DNA of 10,279 nt from an uncultured Bacilli bacterium (GTDB lineage Bacteria; Bacillota_I; Bacilli_A; RF39; UBA660), in assembly GCA_905236935.1 (NCBI GenBank), contig CAJOQL010000105.1, positions 1 through 10,279 on the forward strand, in the 5' to 3' direction. Position 1 is the stretch's first letter. Every line of letters starts with the position of its first letter. A program made the translations under genes and the position numbers. Of the stretch, positions 7,206-10,279 are shown in pieces. Below the pieces are notes generated by a model that was given only the letters and a program-made list of their open reading frames with translations, did no database searches and was not told the origin of the DNA.

Positions 7206-7254
7206 ATAAAATAGGATTATAAATTAATTAGCTAAATAAAAAATGTAATAATTA

Positions 7255-7263
7255 TGATATAAT
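7255..7263 (+). promoter_or_regulatory. Extended -10 promoter (TGATATAAT)
   Basis: TG at 7255-7256, one base, then a perfect TATAAT at 7258-7263. No convincing -35 box is found 16-18 nt upstream (TAAATA-like only), which fits an extended -10 promoter. It lies 50 nt after the preceding terminator and 21 nt before the ATG at 7285, so the leader is very short. AGGAG at 7273-7277 serves as the ribosome binding site. Confidence 0.75.
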
Positions 7264-7284
7264 GTAAAGAATAGGAGTTGTAAT

Positions 7285-8442
7285 ATGAAAAATAATATTT
7301 TAATTGTAATAGGCTTTATAATAATATTTATAGTGGGATTGTTAACGGGTATTTTTATTTTTTCAAATAGTAAAGAAAAAAATAATTCTATTGAGGAAAT
7401 AGATAATATTAGTGTTAAATTCTATAATGGTAATAAGTATTTTGTTATAAAAGATTATTATAAAGGAGAGTTTGATTATCAAGAGGTTGATTTTTCTAAA
7501 TACTATGAGAACACTGAAGAAGCACATAATATTATAGAATCGTTTAATACATCTCAAATATTTACTTATAATGATTATATTCAATTTTGCGATAAATGGA
7601 ATTTAGAAAAAAAATATAATGATAAAGATAAGAAATATATGATAGTTGCATATTCAGCATATTCAAGAGCAGTTGTAAAAGCAAATCTTGCAAGTGTTGA
7701 AGAAAATGCTGGAAAAATTACTTTATATATTGGTGAAAATATAAACGGAGTAACAGCTAATATTTTTGGCTATTTTATAGTAGTACCAGTTAAATCTACA
7801 ACTTATCAAAATGAAGTTAATATAGCTTATACTACTGAAGAATACAATAATATTGTTAAATATGGTAGTGCTCAAGACCCAAATATGATGAGAGCAGATA
7901 AACCAATTATATATATTTATCCGGAAAAAGAAATTAAAGTGGATATTAAGCTTTTAAATTCTGCTTTAATAACAACTTCATATCCAAAGTATAATAATGG
8001 TTGGAGTGTAATTGCTTATCCAGATGGAAATATAAAAGATTTAAAGACTAATAAAAAATATTATGGATTATATTATGAAGCAAATAATCATAATGTTGAA
8101 ATTAAAAAGGATGGATTTGTAGTTAGTGGTTTAGATACTATTGAGTTTTTAGAAGAAAAACTTGAAATATTAGGATTAAATGAAAGAGAGATAAATGAAT
8201 TTATAATATACTGGCTACCTAAATTAGAAAAGAATAAATATAATTATATTAGATTTGAAACATTAGAAGAAATTGAAAATTATATGCCTTTAGAAATAAC
8301 ACCAAATCCAGATATTATTATTAGAGTAATGATGGATTATAAGCCGCTAGATGAAAAAATAGAAATAGAAGAACAAAAACTAATACCTCAAAATAGACAT
8401 GGTTATAGTGTTATTGAGTGGGGCGGTAGTGAAATAAAATAA
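7285..8442 (+). CDS. Membrane-anchored exported protein, conserved 'KPIIYIYPEKE' family, unknown function
   Basis: This 385-residue protein has one N-terminal hydrophobic span at about 4-26 with no cleavage motif or lipobox, so it is probably an uncleaved signal anchor with the rest outside. Residues about 45-195 form an N-terminal region with alternating beta-like strands (KYMIVAYSAYSRAVVKANL). Residues about 206-383 match a family that I recall as widespread but uncharacterised in Firmicutes: KPIIYIYPEKE, SYPKYNNGWSVIAYPDG, FIIYWLPKLEKNKYN, RVMMDYKPLD and a GYSVIEWGG ending. The recollection is from memory, not a search. Trp, Tyr and Pro conservation suggests a compact beta-rich fold. The gene has its own promoter and terminator, so it is monocistronic and not part of the Tim44-like/SPFH unit even though it adjoins it. 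The start is fixed by AGGAG at 7273-7277. Confidence 0.88.
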   Translation: MKNNILIVIGFIIIFIVGLLTGIFIFSNSKEKNNSIEEIDNISVKFYNGNKYFVIKDYYKGEFDYQEVDFSKYYENTEEAHNIIESFNTSQIFTYNDYIQFCDKWNLEKKYNDKDKKYMIVAYSAYSRAVVKANLASVEENAGKITLYIGENINGVTANIFGYFIVVPVKSTTYQNEVNIAYTTEEYNNIVKYGSAQDPNMMRADKPIIYIYPEKEIKVDIKLLNSALITTSYPKYNNGWSVIAYPDGNIKDLKTNKKYYGLYYEANNHNVEIKKDGFVVSGLDTIEFLEEKLEILGLNEREINEFIIYWLPKLEKNKYNYIRFETLEEIENYMPLEITPNPDIIIRVMMDYKPLDEKIEIEEQKLIPQNRHGYSVIEWGGSEIK

Positions 8443-8470
8443 TTAAATATCTTTAATACTTAAAATATCC

Positions 8471-8497
8471 AAAGCAGGTAATTATTACTTGCTTTTT
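8471..8497 (+). terminator. Intrinsic terminator after the exported-protein gene
   Basis: An 11-bp stem pairs 8471-8481 (AAAGCAGGTAA) with 8485-8495 (TTACTTGCTTT), with one G-U pair and a 3-nt TTA loop, and ends in a T-run at 8493-8497. It lies 28 nt after the stop codon. The rest of the 185-base intergenic region (about 8498-8595) shows nothing I can name. Confidence 0.85.
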
Positions 8498-8599
8498 GAT
8501 TATTAAATTTTATAGCACAGCTTATATGCACATTTTAAATTACAAATTAGAATTATTTTTAAACGATTGACATAATTAATAGACTTGATATTCATATTT

Positions 8600-8608
8600 T
8601 GATAAAAT
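8600..8608 (+). promoter_or_regulatory. Extended -10 promoter upstream of ruvA
   Basis: TG-A-TAAAAT, with TG at 8600-8601 and the hexamer at 8603-8608, is the same word as before fmt. TTGATA at 8585-8590 is too close (12 nt) and the perfect TTGACA at 8567-8572 is too far (30 nt) to act as its -35 box. The implied start near 8615 would leave almost no leader ahead of the ribosome binding site at 8616-8622. Confidence 0.5.
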
Positions 8609-8615
8609 AATAAAT

Positions 8616-8622
8616 AGGGTGG
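8616..8622 (+). promoter_or_regulatory. Ribosome binding site fixing the ruvA start at ATG 8628
   Basis: AGGGTGG lies 5 nt before ATG 8628. A GTG at 8619 is in frame but falls inside this site, so it cannot use it. RuvA proteins normally begin M-(F/I)-x-Y-I, which matches MFGYI from 8628. Confidence 0.85.
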
Positions 8623-8627
8623 TAACA

Positions 8628-9179
8628 ATGTTTGGATATATTATTGGAAGTATAAAGTATTTAACGAGTAATTATATTGTAGTTGATAATCATGGAATTG
8701 GATATATTATTTTTGTAGCTAATCCTTATTCCTATGAAGAAGGTAAAGAGTATACCGTTTATACTCATCAATACATAAATGAAACTGAGAATGCTTTATA
8801 TGGATTTAAAACATTAGAAGAAAAAGAACTATTTTTAAAACTTATAAATGTTAAAGGTTTAGGTCCTAAAACTGCGATGCCAATGCTTGCTAGTGGTAGT
8901 GTAGCAGGAATTGCAGATGCTATTGAAAGAGAAAATATTTTATATTTGAAAAAATTTCCTAAGGTAGGAGATAAACTTGCTAAACAAATGATATTGGATC
9001 TAAAAGGCAAACTTGGTTCTATTGAAATTGAGAGTAATGATACAACTGATGAACTTGTAGAAGTATTAGAAAACTTAGGTTATAAATCTATTGATATTAA
9101 AAAGGTTTTACCTAAAGTTAATCGTGAATTAACAATCGAAAATCAAATAAAAGAAGCATTAAAATTAATGTTAAAATAA
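8628..9179 (+). CDS. ruvA: Holliday junction branch migration protein RuvA
   Basis: RuvA binds four-way junctions as a tetramer and loads RuvB for branch migration in recombinational repair. The 183 residues are slightly below the usual ~200. Domain I (about 1-62) is the OB fold, starting MFGYIIGSI and ending ALYGF. Domain II has two helix-hairpin-helix motifs: a canonical one, VKGLGPKTAMPML at about 75-87, and a divergent one, FPKVGDKLAKQM at about 110-121, where the usual G-I-G-x-K-T-A has become K-V-G-D-K-L-A. An acidic linker (about 132-141) leads to domain III (about 142-183), a three-helix bundle that contacts RuvB (ELVEVLENLGY). I take ATG 8628 rather than GTG 8619 as the start. ruvB follows after 27 nt, and no terminator is seen between them, so they are co-transcribed. 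Confidence 0.96.
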   Translation: MFGYIIGSIKYLTSNYIVVDNHGIGYIIFVANPYSYEEGKEYTVYTHQYINETENALYGFKTLEEKELFLKLINVKGLGPKTAMPMLASGSVAGIADAIERENILYLKKFPKVGDKLAKQMILDLKGKLGSIEIESNDTTDELVEVLENLGYKSIDIKKVLPKVNRELTIENQIKEALKLMLK

Positions 9180-9206
9180 TAAATAAACAAAAAGGAGGGT
9201 TTTAAA

Positions 9207-10217
9207 ATGGGAAAAAAAGAACGAATAATTTCAGGTGAAAAACTAGAAACAGATGTAGTAGATGATAATATTAGACCCCAAAAATTAAATGAATATATTG
9301 GACAAGATGAGGTTAAAGAGAATATTAGAGTTTTTGTTGAGGCAGCTAAAATAAGAGGAGAATCTTTAGATCATGTGCTTCTTTATGGCCCTCCAGGACT
9401 CGGAAAAACTACTCTTGCCCATATAATTGCTAACGAACTTGGAACAAATATTAAAACTACTACAGGCCCAGCTTTAGAAAAAAGTGGAGATTTAGCGGCA
9501 GTATTATCGACATTAGAACCAGGAGACGTTTTATTTATCGATGAAATACATCGCATTCCTAAATTTATTGAAGAAATATTATATCCTGCTATGGAAGACT
9601 TTGAACTTGATATAGTAGTAGGTCAAGAAGGTTCTAGTAGGAGTATTAAAATAGAACTTCCCCCCTTTACTTTGGTTGGTGCAACAACTAGGGCTGGAGA
9701 TATCTCAGCACCACTTCGTGATAGATTTGGAATTGTTTCTAAATTAAATTATTATTCTACTGAGGAATTAAAAGAAATTATAAAAAGAACCAGTAGAGTT
9801 TTAGAAATGCCAATAGTTGAAGATGCAGCTTTAGAATTAGCAGAGCGAAGTCGTAAAACTCCAAGAATTGCTAATCGTTTATTTAAAAGAGTCAGAGATT
9901 TTGCTCAAGTAGCGGGAGAAGCAGAAATAACTAAAGATACAACATTAAAATCGCTAGATAGATTAAAAGTTGATAAATATGGTTTAGACCAAGTAGATAT
10001 TGAGTATTTAGAAAGTTTAATTACAAAATTTAATGGTGGTCCAGTTGGAGTTGAAACTATTGCATCGTCCATTGGAGAAGAAGTATCGACTTTAGAAGAC
10101 GTTGTAGAGCCATATTTAATGCAAGAAGGATTTATTAAAAGAACCCAAAGAGGAAGAATTGCAACTGATAAAAGTTATTCACATATCAAAAAAGGAGGAG
10201 GATTGTTTGATGAATAG
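9207..10217 (+). CDS. ruvB: Holliday junction DNA helicase RuvB
   Basis: RuvB is the AAA+ hexameric motor that drives branch migration at RuvA-bound Holliday junctions. The 336 residues match the family length. Visible are the N-terminal [11 protein letters not shown], Walker [10 protein letters not shown] (61-69), Walker B LFIDEIHR (109-116), the sensor-1 region [18 protein letters not shown] (158-175, including the PLRDRFG segment that carries the arginine finger), the sensor-2 region TPRIANRL (218-225), and the C-terminal winged helix with [20 protein letters not shown] and RTQRGR. A strong ribosome binding site, AAAGGAGGG at 9191-9199, lies 7 nt before the ATG. Its last codons contain the ribosome binding site of the next gene, which gives the protein a KKGGGLFDE tail, and its stop overlaps that gene by 8 nt. 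All catalytic motifs are intact. Confidence 0.98.
   Translation: MGKKERIISGEKLETDVVDDNIRPQKLNEYIGQDEVKENIRVFVEAAKIRGESLDHVLLYGPPGLGKTTLAHIIANELGTNIKTTTGPALEKSGDLAAVLSTLEPGDVLFIDEIHRIPKFIEEILYPAMEDFELDIVVGQEGSSRSIKIELPPFTLVGATTRAGDISAPLRDRFGIVSKLNYYSTEELKEIIKRTSRVLEMPIVEDAALELAERSRKTPRIANRLFKRVRDFAQVAGEAEITKDTTLKSLDRLKVDKYGLDQVDIEYLESLITKFNGGPVGVETIASSIGEEVSTLEDVVEPYLMQEGFIKRTQRGRIATDKSYSHIKKGGGLFDE
10191..10201 (+). promoter_or_regulatory. Strong ribosome binding site of glyA inside the ruvB 3' end
   Basis: AAAGGAGGAGG is near-perfectly complementary to the 3' end of 16S rRNA and ends 8 nt before ATG 10210. In the ruvB frame it encodes the Lys-Gly-Gly-Gly near the end of RuvB. It supports the start of the overlapping downstream gene. 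Confidence 0.85.
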
Positions 10218-10279
10218 AATAATAGCAAAAGCACTTAAAGATGAAACACAAAGACAGGAGAATAATATTGAACTTATTG
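10210..10279 (+). CDS. glyA: Serine hydroxymethyltransferase, 3'-truncated (first 23 residues)
   Basis: The 23 complete codons visible read [14 protein letters not shown] followed by RQENNIELI, and the window then ends. The pattern E-x2-RQ-x3-IELI is the N-terminal signature that precedes ASEN in serine hydroxymethyltransferase, the PLP enzyme that converts serine and tetrahydrofolate to glycine and 5,10-methylene-tetrahydrofolate. The ATG at 10210 overlaps the end of ruvB by 8 nt in another frame and has an excellent ribosome binding site at 10191-10201, so it is translated from the ruvAB message. The PLP-lysine and all other catalytic parts are beyond the window; the call rests on the N-terminal motif alone. 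Confidence 0.85.
   Translation, partial: MNRIIAKALKDETQRQENNIELI

Noticed and set aside
8567..8572. Perfect TTGACA as the -35 box of the ruvA promoter
   Set aside because: It is 30 nt from the extended -10 at 8600-8608, and the hexamers at 16-18 nt spacing (TATTCA, ATTCAT, TTCATA) are poor. It could still be a separate weak promoter.
8619..8621. GTG at 8619 as the ruvA start
   Set aside because: It lies inside the AGGGTGG ribosome binding site; ATG 8628 has correct spacing and gives the family's normal N-terminus.

Overview
The window is a very AT-rich chromosomal segment from a low-GC Firmicute, probably a Bacilli/Mollicutes-related lineage (for example an uncultured gut group such as RF39; this placement is inference from base composition and gene style). 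Every gene lies on the + strand. Tryptophan is encoded by TGG and fmt ends at TGA with the next ATG overlapping that stop, so the code is the standard bacterial one, not the Mycoplasma UGA=Trp code. SMC, Fmt, RuvA, RuvB and the start of GlyA are ordinary housekeeping genes.

Layout. (1) Positions 1-2171: the C-terminal ~722 residues of the chromosome condensation ATPase SMC, closed by an intrinsic terminator at 2223-2245. (2) Positions 2255-7205: a probable single transcription unit that starts at an extended -10 promoter and ends at a terminator at 7174-7205. It holds fmt, a single-pass membrane protein of unknown function, three consecutive paralogues that each end in a Tim44-like domain plus a zinc ribbon, and a YdjI-type SPFH/Band-7 protein with its own C-terminal zinc ribbon. 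Junctions overlap by 4 or 11 nt or are separated by only 6-23 nt. (3) Positions 7255-8497: a monocistronic unit with its own perfect TGnTATAAT promoter and its own terminator, encoding a membrane-anchored exported protein of a conserved Firmicute family without a known function. (4) From 8600 to the window end: ruvA-ruvB (Holliday junction branch migration) followed by an overlapping gene whose 23 visible residues match the N-terminus of serine hydroxymethyltransferase (glyA).

The most interesting part is 3205-7174. Three Tim44-like/zinc-ribbon paralogues carry the same C-terminal half but three different N-termini: an exported Ser/Asp-rich loop with a Trp every 10 residues followed by one membrane span; two membrane spans; and none (soluble). 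They sit directly upstream of an SPFH protein with the same kind of zinc ribbon. This looks like a small membrane-microdomain or envelope-maintenance complex, distantly reminiscent of the Bacillus pspA-ydjGHI operon but without pspA here. Its function is unknown, and its joining to fmt by a 4-nt ATGA overlap is notable.

No tRNA, rRNA, CRISPR array, insertion sequence or riboswitch was recognised, and no stretch longer than 300 bases lacks a gene.
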